Assembly: GCA_903929065.1 (NCBI GenBank)
Contig: CAIYTJ010000713.1
Location: forward strand, 1 to 32,241
DNA length: 32,241 bases
Origin: an uncultured Bacteroidales bacterium
GTDB taxonomy: Bacteria > Bacteroidota > Bacteroidia > Bacteroidales > Paludibacteraceae
Direction: 5' to 3'
Made by a program: the position numbers and the translations under genes. Shown here piece after piece: positions 25,052-32,096 of the stretch (position 1 is its first letter; every line of letters starts with the position of its first letter). The notes under the pieces were generated by a model. The model ran no database searches. It saw only the letters and a program-made list of their open reading frames with translations, and was not told the DNA's origin.

Positions 25052-26530
25052 ATGGCAAATTATTTCAGTTCACTTCCACATCGCCTGAAAGTTCAGGAGC
25101 TTGGAAAATGTGATTTTATGCAAAGCAGCGAATTCGCTGATGGAGTTAAGAAACTTGTTGGAAAGAAAATCGTGATTATCGGTTGCGGTGCGCAGGGATT
25201 GGCACAAGGCCAGAATATGCGCGACAGCGGCCTTGATGTGTCTTACGCGTTGCGTCAGGAAGCGATTGACAACAAACGTGCTTCGTATGTAAATGCTACC
25301 GAAAACGGTTTCAAGGTGGGTACTTTCGAAGAATTGGTTCCGACTGCTGACCTGGTGTCGAACCTTGCTCCGGACAAACAACACACTTCGGTGGTTAATG
25401 CAGTGGTTCCGTTTATGAAAAAAGGCGCTTGTCTTTCATATTCACACGGCTTCAATATTGTGGAAGAAGGAACTCAAATCCGCAAGGACATTACCGTGGT
25501 GATGATTGCTCCAAAATCGCCTGCCTCGGAAGTTCGTGCAGAGTATCTTCGCGGTTTCGGCGTTCCAACGTTGATTGCCGTTCACTCGGACAACAATCCT
25601 AACGGCGACGGACTGGAAATAGCCAAAGCCTATTGCGTGGGTACAGGTGGTCACAAGGCCGGTGTGTTGCTTTCGTCGTTCGTTGCCGAAGTAAAATCGG
25701 ATTTGATGGGCGAGCAAACCATTCTTTGCGGATTGTTGCAGACGGGTTCTATTCTTTCATTCAACAAAATGGTTGAAAAAGGAATTGACGCCGGATATGC
25801 TTCCAAACTGGTTCAATACGGTTGGGAAACGATTACCGAAGCGTTGAAAATCGGTGGTATCACCAACATGATGGACCGGTTGTCGAATCCCGCTAAGATT
25901 GAAGCATTCAAACTGGCAGCCGAATTGAAAGATATTATGCGTCCGTTGTTTATCAAACACATGGACGATATTTTGTCGGCTGAATTCTCGAAAACCATGA
26001 TGGAAGACTGGGCTGCCGGCGATAAAAACCTGTTGGCATGGCGTGCTGAAACCGGTGAAACTGCTTTCGAAAAAACTCCTGCCGGAAATGTTGAAATTTC
26101 CGAACAGGAATATTTCGATAATGCCGTGTTGATGGTTGCTTTCGTGAAATCGGGTGTGGAACTGGCTTACGAAACCATGACTTGCTCGGGCATTAAAAAC
26201 GAATCGGCTTACTACGAATCGTTGCACGAAACGCCGCTTATTGCCAATACCATTGCGCGCAAAAAATTATTTGAAATGAACCGGGTAATTTCCGATACCG
26301 CCGAATACGGTTGCTACCTGTTCGACCATGCTTGCAAACCGCTGTTGGCTGACTTTATGAAGAAAATCGATACTAATGTAATCGGTAAAAACTTCAATGC
26401 AGGCAAAGATGGCCACGTGGATAACTTCGAACTGGTAAAAGTAAACGCCGCTATCCGCAATCATTCCATCGAAATTTGTGGTGCCGAATTGCGTGCTGCC
26501 ATGACGGCAATGAAAAAGGTAGTAGAATAA
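25052..26530 (+). CDS. ilvC: Ketol-acid reductoisomerase, class II
   Basis: The ATG at 25052 (MANYFSSLPHRLKV) gives 492 residues, matching the long class II form of E. coli (491); the GTG at 25025 is discounted. The dinucleotide motif IIGCGAQGLAQGQNMRDSGLDVSYALR is at about residues 42-68, with NLAPDKQHTSVVNAV next. The duplicated knotted C-terminal domains carry the catalytic acid residues around DLMGEQTILCGLLQTG and SDTAEYGCYLFDHAC. It isomerises and reduces acetolactate or acetohydroxybutyrate with NADPH and Mg. Last gene of the ilv operon, closed by the terminator at 26584-26621. Confidence 0.97.
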   Translation: MANYFSSLPHRLKVQELGKCDFMQSSEFADGVKKLVGKKIVIIGCGAQGLAQGQNMRDSGLDVSYALRQEAIDNKRASYVNATENGFKVGTFEELVPTADLVSNLAPDKQHTSVVNAVVPFMKKGACLSYSHGFNIVEEGTQIRKDITVVMIAPKSPASEVRAEYLRGFGVPTLIAVHSDNNPNGDGLEIAKAYCVGTGGHKAGVLLSSFVAEVKSDLMGEQTILCGLLQTGSILSFNKMVEKGIDAGYASKLVQYGWETITEALKIGGITNMMDRLSNPAKIEAFKLAAELKDIMRPLFIKHMDDILSAEFSKTMMEDWAAGDKNLLAWRAETGETAFEKTPAGNVEISEQEYFDNAVLMVAFVKSGVELAYETMTCSGIKNESAYYESLHETPLIANTIARKKLFEMNRVISDTAEYGCYLFDHACKPLLADFMKKIDTNVIGKNFNAGKDGHVDNFELVKVNAAIRNHSIEICGAELRAAMTAMKKVVE

Positions 26531-26533
26531 TAT

Positions 26534-26572
26534 TATCTTGTAGAGACGCAAGGCTTGCGTCTCTACAAGATA
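26534..26572. repeat. Perfect 39-bp palindrome (REP-like)
   Basis: Two 19-base arms (26534-26552 and 26554-26572) are exact reverse complements around a single G. The core is GTAGAGACGCAAG on one arm and its complement on the other. It sits four bases after the ilvC stop. Such GTAGAGACGC palindromes are widespread as REP-type repeats in Bacteroidetes and cyanobacteria. It has no T tail, so it is not itself the terminator, but it could protect the 3-prime end of the ilv mRNA. Confidence 0.8.
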
Positions 26573-26583
26573 AATGATACAAT

Positions 26584-26621
26584 AAGAGTTGCTCCAACCG
26601 GAGGCAGCTCTTGTTTTGTTT
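26584..26621 (+). terminator. Terminator of the ilv operon
   Basis: The arms AAGAGTTGCTCC (26584-26595) and GGAGGCAGCTCTT (26600-26612) pair with one G-U and one bulge around AACC. GTTTTGTTT follows. It lies 54 bases after the ilvC stop, past the 39-bp palindrome. Confidence 0.78.
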
Positions 26622-26650
26622 AATGGCTAAAATAGTTGAAAGTTAGTTCC

Positions 26651-26871
26651 CGCTTGGAGCGAAAGCATGAAATTTCTCCGTCGTTGCCTTTCGCTCCGAG
26701 CGAAAAGGCAAATTTTCGCTACCGCAGGCTTTCGCTCGGAGCAAAAACGTGATTTTTCTCTGTCGCGAGGTTTCGCTCGGAGCGAAAGGACAAATTTTCT
26801 CCGCCGCATGCTTTCGCTCCGTGCGGAAGCATGAATCTTAAAAAAGTAGGTTTTCACTCGGAGCGGTGGGA
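26651..26871. repeat. Tandem array of 41-bp palindromic repeats, about 5.5 units
   Basis: Units start at 26651, 26692, 26733, 26774, 26815 and 26855, so spacing is 41, 41, 41, 41 and 40. Each carries a small inverted repeat of the form TTTCGCTCSGAGCGAAA followed by an AT-rich stretch and TTTCTCCG-like bases. The later units are more diverged, and the last runs up to the stop codon of the MFS gene. It fills the gap between the convergent ilvC and MFS genes. Because 41 is not a multiple of three, it cannot encode a repeated peptide. Confidence 0.85.
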
Positions 26872-28038
26872 TTATTTTTCTTTCATTCTCCCCAAATACA
26901 CCATCAACACCAGCGTCATCACTCCGCTCATTATAAAAAGGTATTTGGCTCCCAGGCTGTACCAGATAATGCCCGCCAGTGAACTGGCCACCATCGTGCA
27001 GACACTTTGCAGGGCGGAGAAAGTGCCAATGGCTGTTGCGGTGTCTTTTTTGTCGGTGATATTGCTGATCCAGGCTTTGGAAACGCCTTCGGTGGCCGAA
27101 GCATATAGTCCGTAGATAAAGAATAGTGCCAGAAAAATATAGAGATTGGTATTGATGGAAAATCCGAAATAGACCATCGAAAACAATCCCAGTCCGATAA
27201 TAAACATGCGTTTCAGTCCGATTTTATCAGCCAGCGAGCCAACCGGAAAGGCAAACAGCGCGTAAACCATGTTATAGAAAATATAAATGCCAATTACGTA
27301 TGTGTCATTCAGCCCGGCATCTTTGGCTTTGAGCAGCAGAAACACATCAGAGCTGTTGAACAGTGTAAACAGCAGCAATCCGATTAATAATTGTCGGTAG
27401 GCAGCCGGACTTTGTTTCCAGTATTTCAGAAACGAAAAGAACGAAACTTTTTCACGGGTAGGGGCAAGGGGCTTTTTCTTTTCCTTAAGAAAAAGAGTGG
27501 TAACAATAGCCAGCACACCGGGAATAAAGGCGATATAGAATAACGTAATGTATTTTCCGGGATAAAAATACAAGTAAACCAGCGCCAGAGTAGGTCCAAT
27601 GGCAGCACCAATCGTATCCATGGCACGGTGAAATCCGAAAACGGTTCCTTTTGTTTCGGGTGTAGCTTCGTCGGAAAGAATGGCATCACGCGCTCCGGTA
27701 CGAACGCCTTTAGCAAAACGGTCGGTGGTTCGGACAAAGAAAATCCAGACCGGATGCGTAAAAAAGGCAGTAATAGGCTTGGCAATAGCGCTCAAAATAT
27801 ACCCGATTTGCACAAAGGGCAATCGTTTTCCGGTTGCGTCAGACAGTTTGCCGAAATATCCTTTGCTCAGTCCGGCGGTTGCTTCTGCCAAGCCTTCCAA
27901 CAAACCGATAACAAGAATGGAAAAACCAATGCTTTTCAGGTAAATGGGCATTACCGGATAAAGCATTTCGCTCGCCACGTCGGTAAATAAACTGACGACT
28001 GACAAAATCCAGACAACACGGGTAATTTTTTTAAACAT
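26872..28038 (-). CDS. Major facilitator superfamily transporter
   Basis: A 388-residue protein with 12 predicted membrane helices in two halves. The loop 2-3 motif A is GKLSDATGKRLPF near residue 63, repeated in the second half as GSLADKIGLKRMFI. The segment VRTGARDAILSDEATPETKGTVFGFHRAMDTIGAAIGP is typical of a broad bacterial MFS group whose substrates are unknown. There is no fused domain. The gene follows dnaX by 45 bases in the same direction, with no visible promoter between, so it may be read as the second gene of that transcript. Its stop codon touches the repeat array. Confidence 0.88.
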   Translation of the reverse strand: MFKKITRVVWILSVVSLFTDVASEMLYPVMPIYLKSIGFSILVIGLLEGLAEATAGLSKGYFGKLSDATGKRLPFVQIGYILSAIAKPITAFFTHPVWIFFVRTTDRFAKGVRTGARDAILSDEATPETKGTVFGFHRAMDTIGAAIGPTLALVYLYFYPGKYITLFYIAFIPGVLAIVTTLFLKEKKKPLAPTREKVSFFSFLKYWKQSPAAYRQLLIGLLLFTLFNSSDVFLLLKAKDAGLNDTYVIGIYIFYNMVYALFAFPVGSLADKIGLKRMFIIGLGLFSMVYFGFSINTNLYIFLALFFIYGLYASATEGVSKAWISNITDKKDTATAIGTFSALQSVCTMVASSLAGIIWYSLGAKYLFIMSGVMTLVLMVYLGRMKEK

Positions 28039-28056
28039 GGATTAAATTCTTTCAAA

Positions 28057-28080
28057 ACTGTCAACTGTCAACTATCAACT
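28057..28080. repeat. Short CAACTGT direct repeats between dnaX and the MFS gene
   Basis: Three near-copies of the seven-base unit (ACTGTCA twice and ACTATCA) lie in tandem in the 45-base gap. A similar but inverted-sense stretch (CAGTTATCAGTTGACAGTTA) follows the RND operon at 6682-6701. Such low-complexity spacers are common in Bacteroidetes; no function can be read. Confidence 0.4.
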
Positions 28081-28083
28081 AAT

Positions 28084-29799
28084 TTAGTCGATTTCCAGCT
28101 GCAATCCGTTCTTCAATGTGTCCAGAGCAGGATTTTTCTCGGCAAGAATTCTATAACGGTCTTCAGGAGTATTGGCTTTTTGAGATTCGGTTTCTTCCGC
28201 TATTTTTATATTCATTTTCACTTTCGAATTCTGAAGATGTTTTTGAATAAATACCAGTAATTCCGGCTGAAGTCTTTTCAGTTCTTTCTCCTGCAAATGA
28301 TTACTTACAGTTACTTCAAAATTTGTTTCGGAAAGTAAATGGGGTTTGGTGCTCAGAATAAAACTCTTCATACGACCTTGTTCCGGAATGGTTTCGGTAA
28401 ACTGCAGCCAGGCTACTTCCAGCTCGTCAGTAGTAAAAGGTTTATCTAAAACAGGCAGCGGTTCAACCTTTGTGGTTTCGTAGCTGGCAGCAGGTGCTGA
28501 CGTAACTATGGGTGCAGAAATAGAAATACTTCCCGGTTTTTGAAAAGTCGGTTTCGTTTCATGATTTACCGGTTTTGGCTTTTCATGAACATGAATAACC
28601 GGTTTAGCAATTTCGGGAGCTTTAGTTTCAGGTAAATTTACAGTTTCTACGACTATTTTTTGAATTGGCGCAGGCAGGTCGTCAATTAGACTGGATTTTT
28701 TTTTTTCATCCGTCAATTGGCACAGACGAATTAATGCCAGCTCAACCAGCAAGCGTTTATTTTTACTCAGCCGGTAGTCAATGTCACAATCGTTACTGAT
28801 TTTCAATGCCTGAAACAAAAACTCGGGCGTACAAAGTTGTGCCTGCGATTTGTACCGTTCGCCGATATCCGCGCCAACTTCTAATAAGCTGATGGTTTGC
28901 GGATCTTTGCTTACCAGTACATCGCGCAAATGTGAACTTAGTCCGGTGATAAAATGATGTGCGTCGAAACCTTTGTTCAATACTTCGTTGAAAATCAGAA
29001 GCGTTTTACTGACTTCACCTTTCAGAAAAGCTTCAACCAATTTGAAATAATATTCATAATCAAGAACATTCAGGTTTTCAATCACACCCTGATAAGTGAT
29101 GTTATTTCCACAAAAACTAACCAATTGGTCAAATATGGACAAGGCATCACGCATTCCACCGTCGCTCTTTTGAGCAACCACGTTCAATCCGTTCACATCA
29201 ACCGTTACACCTTCTTTTTCGGCTACCATTTGCAGGTGTTTCACGGTGTCAGCCACCGTAATCCGGTTGAAGTCATAAATCTGACAACGCGAAAGTATCG
29301 TAGGTATGATTTTATGTTTCTCGGTAGTTGCCAAAATAAAAATGGCATGTGCCGGCGGTTCTTCAAGCGTTTTCAAAAATGCATTGAAAGCGCCTTGTGA
29401 CAGCATATGAACCTCGTCGATAATATAGACGCTGTACTTCCCGATTTGTGGTGGTATACGCACCTGATCGGTCAGGGAGCGAATGTCATCTACTCCGTTA
29501 TTGGATGCAGCATCTAGCTCATGAATGTTGTAGGAGCGTTGTTCGTTGAATGAAACGCACGATTCGCACTGGTTGCAGGCTTCAAAATCTGTAGTCAGGT
29601 TTTCGCAGTTTATGGTTTTCGCAAAAATACGTGCACAGGTAGTTTTTCCAACTCCACGTGGGCCGCAAAACAAGTAGGCATGAGCCAAATGATTGCTTTT
29701 GATGGCATTTTTAAGTGTGGTGGTCAGTGCCGATTGGCCGACAACCGAATTAAACGTGGATGGGCGGTATTTGCGTGCCGAAACAATGAAATTCTCCAT
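28084..29799 (-). CDS. dnaX: DNA polymerase III subunit tau/gamma, clamp loader ATPase
   Basis: The ATG at 29799 (MENFIVSARKYRPSTF) gives 571 residues; the longer reading is upstream of the promoter box. Walker A GPRGVGKTT is at residues 46-54, zinc-binding cysteines C65, C75, C78 and C81 lie in CENLTTDFEACNQCESC, DEVH (128-131) is Walker B, and TILSRCQIYDF (167-177) carries the SRC sensor 1 motif. AAA+ lid and collar domains run to about 362. A proline- and lysine-rich linker and a tau-specific tail (about 460-571) follow. It loads the sliding clamp and, as tau, tethers polymerase and helicase. An 11-A run at codons 365-368 probably yields a shorter gamma form. Confidence 0.96.
   Translation of the reverse strand: MENFIVSARKYRPSTFNSVVGQSALTTTLKNAIKSNHLAHAYLFCGPRGVGKTTCARIFAKTINCENLTTDFEACNQCESCVSFNEQRSYNIHELDAASNNGVDDIRSLTDQVRIPPQIGKYSVYIIDEVHMLSQGAFNAFLKTLEEPPAHAIFILATTEKHKIIPTILSRCQIYDFNRITVADTVKHLQMVAEKEGVTVDVNGLNVVAQKSDGGMRDALSIFDQLVSFCGNNITYQGVIENLNVLDYEYYFKLVEAFLKGEVSKTLLIFNEVLNKGFDAHHFITGLSSHLRDVLVSKDPQTISLLEVGADIGERYKSQAQLCTPEFLFQALKISNDCDIDYRLSKNKRLLVELALIRLCQLTDEKKKSSLIDDLPAPIQKIVVETVNLPETKAPEIAKPVIHVHEKPKPVNHETKPTFQKPGSISISAPIVTSAPAASYETTKVEPLPVLDKPFTTDELEVAWLQFTETIPEQGRMKSFILSTKPHLLSETNFEVTVSNHLQEKELKRLQPELLVFIQKHLQNSKVKMNIKIAEETESQKANTPEDRYRILAEKNPALDTLKNGLQLEID
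28682..28707 (-). promoter_or_regulatory. dnaX slippage site (A11) with stop codons in both other frames
   Basis: On the minus strand 11 consecutive A (plus 28696-28706) encode the end of E365 and K366-K368. Shifting one frame reads ATC CAG TCT AAT then TGA (28682-28684); shifting the other way reads CCA GTC then TAA (28686-28688). Both give proteins of about 370-372 residues that end right after the collar domain. Such A runs cause transcriptional slippage in Thermus dnaX and ribosomal frameshifting in E. coli dnaX. Confidence 0.72.
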
Positions 29800-29828
29800 A
29801 AATTGAAACCTTTTTCTGCTTTTGATTG

Positions 29829-29836
29829 CAAATATA
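29829..29836 (-). promoter_or_regulatory. Minus-7 box for dnaX
   Basis: CAAATATA on the plus strand is TATATTTG on the minus strand, 29 bases before the dnaX ATG. A CAAA at 29860-29863 could be the minus-33, with 23-base spacing. It supports the ATG at 29799. Confidence 0.5.
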
Positions 29837-29905
29837 CTGAAAATATGATGACAATTCATCAAAAAAAAAGATTTCTGAAAAAAAAGGATGAACGTAAAAT
29901 TTGTT

Positions 29906-29913
29906 TACCTTTG
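29906..29913 (+). promoter_or_regulatory. Minus-7 box for the divIC-like gene
   Basis: TACCTTTG fits the minus-7 consensus and lies 47 bases before the ATG at 29961. It overlaps the beginning of a longer ORF reading, which argues for the downstream start. The minus-33 is imperfect (TTTCTG at 29872-29877). Confidence 0.5.
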
Positions 29914-29960
29914 TCAATCAATTCAGTGATTTATTTTTCAGATACTTCAACTTTTGTCCA

Positions 29961-30266
29961 ATGTCGTCAACTAATAAAACAGGAAAGAAACTCAAAAAGA
30001 TACTGCTTAATAAGTATCTGATTGTATTCGTTTTGTTTACTGTTTTTGTTACTTTTTTTGATGAACACAGCCTCGTTCACCGTTGGGAAACGCATCGGAA
30101 AATTGTAGGCATGGAAAAAGAGCTGAAATTTTATCAGGATGAAATAAAAGCGACCAAACAAAAGAAGCAAGAGTTACAGTCAAGCAAGGAAAATCTGGAA
30201 AAATTTGCGCGTGAACATTATTACATGAAAAGAGTAACGGAAGATATTTATATTGTCAAGGAATGA
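29961..30266 (+). CDS. Septum formation initiator (DivIC/FtsB-like) division protein
   Basis: Started at the ATG at 29961, giving 101 residues, typical for the family. The layout is a short basic cytoplasmic tail (KTGKKLKKILLNKY), one membrane helix (about residues 17-34), then a periplasmic coiled coil (about 48-80: ETHRKIVGMEKELKFYQDEIKATKQKKQELQ). The conserved C-terminal LEKFAREHYYMKRVTEDIYIVKE is the DivIC/FtsB hallmark. It should work with FtsL and FtsQ in the divisome. The stop overlaps the next start as ATGA, so the downstream membrane protein is translationally coupled. Divergent from dnaX. Confidence 0.87.
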   Translation: MSSTNKTGKKLKKILLNKYLIVFVLFTVFVTFFDEHSLVHRWETHRKIVGMEKELKFYQDEIKATKQKKQELQSSKENLEKFAREHYYMKRVTEDIYIVKE

Positions 30267-30592
30267 AAGAAAAAGAAGGATCTCAGCTGATTTTTATACT
30301 TGCAGGTACGCTTACTATTTTGGGAGCTTTTGCACAACTTTTCGATTTGAAATTTGCCCCGTATATATTTTCGCTTGGCGCCGGATTTCTGATATTTTTA
30401 TATGGAAAAAATGTTTTTGATAAAGCTAAAATAGATAAACGCCAACAGAGAATGGCACGTATTGGGCTATTCACAAGTTTGATGCTTGGCATTGCTGCCT
30501 ATTTTATGATTATAGGTTCGAACTCCTGGGTGCCATTTGTGCTGATTTATGCGCTATCTTCTTTCTTCCAGTCATTTAGGGGAGAAAAATAA
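30263..30592 (+). CDS. Small four-helix membrane protein of unknown function
   Basis: A 109-residue protein with about four predicted membrane helices (residues 8-26, 31-49, 67-84 and 87-103) and a basic cytoplasmic loop KAKIDKRQQRMAR between helices 2 and 3. I recognise no family. Its ATG overlaps the stop of the DivIC-like gene (ATGA), so the two are made together, and a division or envelope role is a reasonable guess. It is followed by a terminator-like hairpin at 30614-30646. Confidence 0.75.
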   Translation: MKEKEGSQLIFILAGTLTILGAFAQLFDLKFAPYIFSLGAGFLIFLYGKNVFDKAKIDKRQQRMARIGLFTSLMLGIAAYFMIIGSNSWVPFVLIYALSSFFQSFRGEK

Positions 30593-30613
30593 TATATAAA
30601 CTTCATAAAATCA

Positions 30614-30646
30614 AAAGCGCGATATTCTTTCCGAATACCGCGCTTT
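30614..30646. terminator. Bidirectional terminator between the divIC and ompH transcripts
   Basis: AAAGCGCGATATTC (30614-30627) and GAATACCGCGCTTT (30633-30646) form a 14-base stem with one A-C mismatch and a five-base loop. CTTATTTTT follows on the plus strand, and on the minus strand a short T run follows. It lies between convergent genes and probably serves both. Confidence 0.8.
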
Positions 30647-30673
30647 CTTATTTTTAGGGTTTGTATGTCAGTC

Positions 30674-31279
30674 TTATCGTTTAGCAGCAAACCGCTCGTT
30701 TAATAATTTTGTAACTTCGGTTGTAATGTCGTAAGCTTTATCAGCATAAAGTATATTGTCATTCGAAGTGTTGCTTATAATCAGTTGATATTTATGGTCT
30801 TTGTTGTATTCCTTCATAAAAGTATTGATTGTATCACGGAGTTGCTCACTCATTCTTTGTTGTACCTGAACCAATTGTTTGCTCAGATTACCGTCCATTT
30901 CCTGCAAATCCTGTTGCTTTTTCTGTAAGCGGGTTTGTTCCTGTTGAGCTCTGTCGCGGCTTAAGAATGCATTGTTTTCAAGTTTGCGTTGAAAATCACT
31001 CATCTCACCTTGCAACTGACGAGCCATTTGGTTGATTTTCAAGCGTGAATCTTCTTGTTTTCTAATCAAAGATTCGTTTGCATCCTTGGCAAACTGGTAG
31101 TGTAACAACAATGAATCAACATTAATGTAAGCAATTGGCAATTTTGTGTAGTTAATTGCATTTTTGCCTGTAGCAAGCTGGTTTGCAGTAATATTTGATT
31201 TGTTTCCTAATACTAATACGAAAAGAATTATTACTGCTACCGCCAGTACGGCATTAATGATGAGTGATAAGTTTTTCAT
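30674..31279 (-). CDS. OmpH/Skp-family periplasmic chaperone-like protein
   Basis: A 201-residue protein. After a hydrophobic N-terminal helix (about residues 6-25) come the Skp-type start IAYINVDSLLLHYQFAKDANESL (near 49-71), a long charged coiled coil (about 72-150) and a C-terminal YQLIISNTSNDNILYADKAYDITTEVTKLLN. Skp holds unfolded outer-membrane proteins in the periplasm. No clear signal peptidase motif follows the hydrophobic stretch, so it may stay anchored in the inner membrane. It stands alone and not beside bamA or lpxD, where OmpH genes often lie, so it may be a paralogue. Confidence 0.83.
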   Translation of the reverse strand: MKNLSLIINAVLAVAVIILFVLVLGNKSNITANQLATGKNAINYTKLPIAYINVDSLLLHYQFAKDANESLIRKQEDSRLKINQMARQLQGEMSDFQRKLENNAFLSRDRAQQEQTRLQKKQQDLQEMDGNLSKQLVQVQQRMSEQLRDTINTFMKEYNKDHKYQLIISNTSNDNILYADKAYDITTEVTKLLNERFAAKR

Positions 31280-31340
31280 TCGTTTTTGTTCTTTTTTGAT
31301 TATAAAACTAAGTTCTCCAAAAAAAATTGGAATCGGAGTA

Positions 31341-31348
31341 CAAAGATA
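31341..31348 (-). promoter_or_regulatory. Minus-7 box for the ompH-like gene
   Basis: CAAAGATA on the plus strand is TATCTTTG on the minus strand, 61 bases upstream of the ATG. A CAAA at 31371-31374 or a CAA at 31366-31368 could serve as minus-33, with spacing 22 or 17. Confidence 0.55.
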
Positions 31349-31464
31349 ATTTTTTTAGAACATTTCAATTCAAACAGCATTCAATTTTTAGGAAAATGAA
31401 TGTTTGATTGTTTATTTTAACGATTATTTTGAGAATGTCATCATTTTTTCAGAGTAGTTCATTT

Positions 31465-31502
31465 AAAAAAAAAGCCGGATTGACTTTGTATCAACCCGGC
31501 CC
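31465..31502 (-). terminator. Terminator of the superoxide dismutase gene
   Basis: GCCGGATTGA (31474-31483) and TCAACCCGGC (31491-31500) form a 10-base stem with one mismatch and a seven-base loop. On the minus strand a run of nine T follows. It lies about 20 bases after the sod stop. Confidence 0.82.
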
Positions 31503-31520
31503 TATTGAAATTAGTTAATT

Positions 31521-32096
31521 TTAATATCGACCTGAAACTACATTCCAGTCTACCAAATCCCAGAGTGCTGCTACATAATCAGCTCTACGATTTTGATAAT
31601 CAAGATAATAAGCATGTTCCCAAACATCAAATGTCAGAAGTGGAGTAAGACCACGTGTAATTGGATTTCCGGCGTTACTTTCTTTTACAATGGATAGTTT
31701 TCCATCAGCATCTTTAACCAGCCATGCCCAACCTGAACCAAATACTGAAACGGCTGCTTTGTTGAATTCAGCCTTAAAGTTGTCGATTGAGTCCCACGCT
31801 GAATTTATAGCTTTTACCAGTTTTTCACTTGGAACGCTTCCTTTATTAGGCGTAAGTGACAGGAAATAGAACGTATGATTCCAAATTTGTGCTGCATTAT
31901 TGAAAATAGGGCCTTCCGATTTTTTTACAATTGTTTCCAAATCGTCGTTTGCAAACTCAGTACCTTCAACCAATCCATTCAGATTATTAACGTAGGTTTG
32001 ATGGTGTTTTCCGTAATGGAAACCAATGGTTTTTTCACTGATAATCGGTTCTAATGCATTTTGAGCATAAGGTAATTCTGGTAAGGAGAATTTCAT
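31521..32096 (-). CDS. sodB: Iron superoxide dismutase
   Basis: A 191-residue Fe/Mn-family superoxide dismutase of normal length. The metal ligands are H27 (GFHYGKHH), H74 (IWNHTFYF), D157 and H161 (DVWEHAYYLDYQN). Q70 before IWNH is the glutamine position usual for the iron form; the manganese form carries it later in the chain, near GSGW. Cambialistic use of either metal occurs in Bacteroidales and cannot be excluded. It converts superoxide to oxygen and peroxide in the cytoplasm (no signal peptide). Monocistronic, ending at its own terminator; its promoter is not obvious in the 145 bases left in the window. Confidence 0.95.
   Translation of the reverse strand: MKFSLPELPYAQNALEPIISEKTIGFHYGKHHQTYVNNLNGLVEGTEFANDDLETIVKKSEGPIFNNAAQIWNHTFYFLSLTPNKGSVPSEKLVKAINSAWDSIDNFKAEFNKAAVSVFGSGWAWLVKDADGKLSIVKESNAGNPITRGLTPLLTFDVWEHAYYLDYQNRRADYVAALWDLVDWNVVSGRY

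Noticed and set aside
25757..26227. A 156-residue minus-strand frame opposite ilvC
   Set aside because: Antisense shadow of a well-conserved enzyme, with no supporting features.
26627..26857. A 76-residue minus-strand reading frame rich in Arg and Ser
   Set aside because: It lies wholly in the 41-bp palindromic array. The period is not a multiple of three, and the composition is what such palindromes give by chance.
26651..26871. Possible CRISPR array
   Set aside because: Units are palindromic and contiguous with no unique 30-40 base spacers, and no cas gene is nearby.
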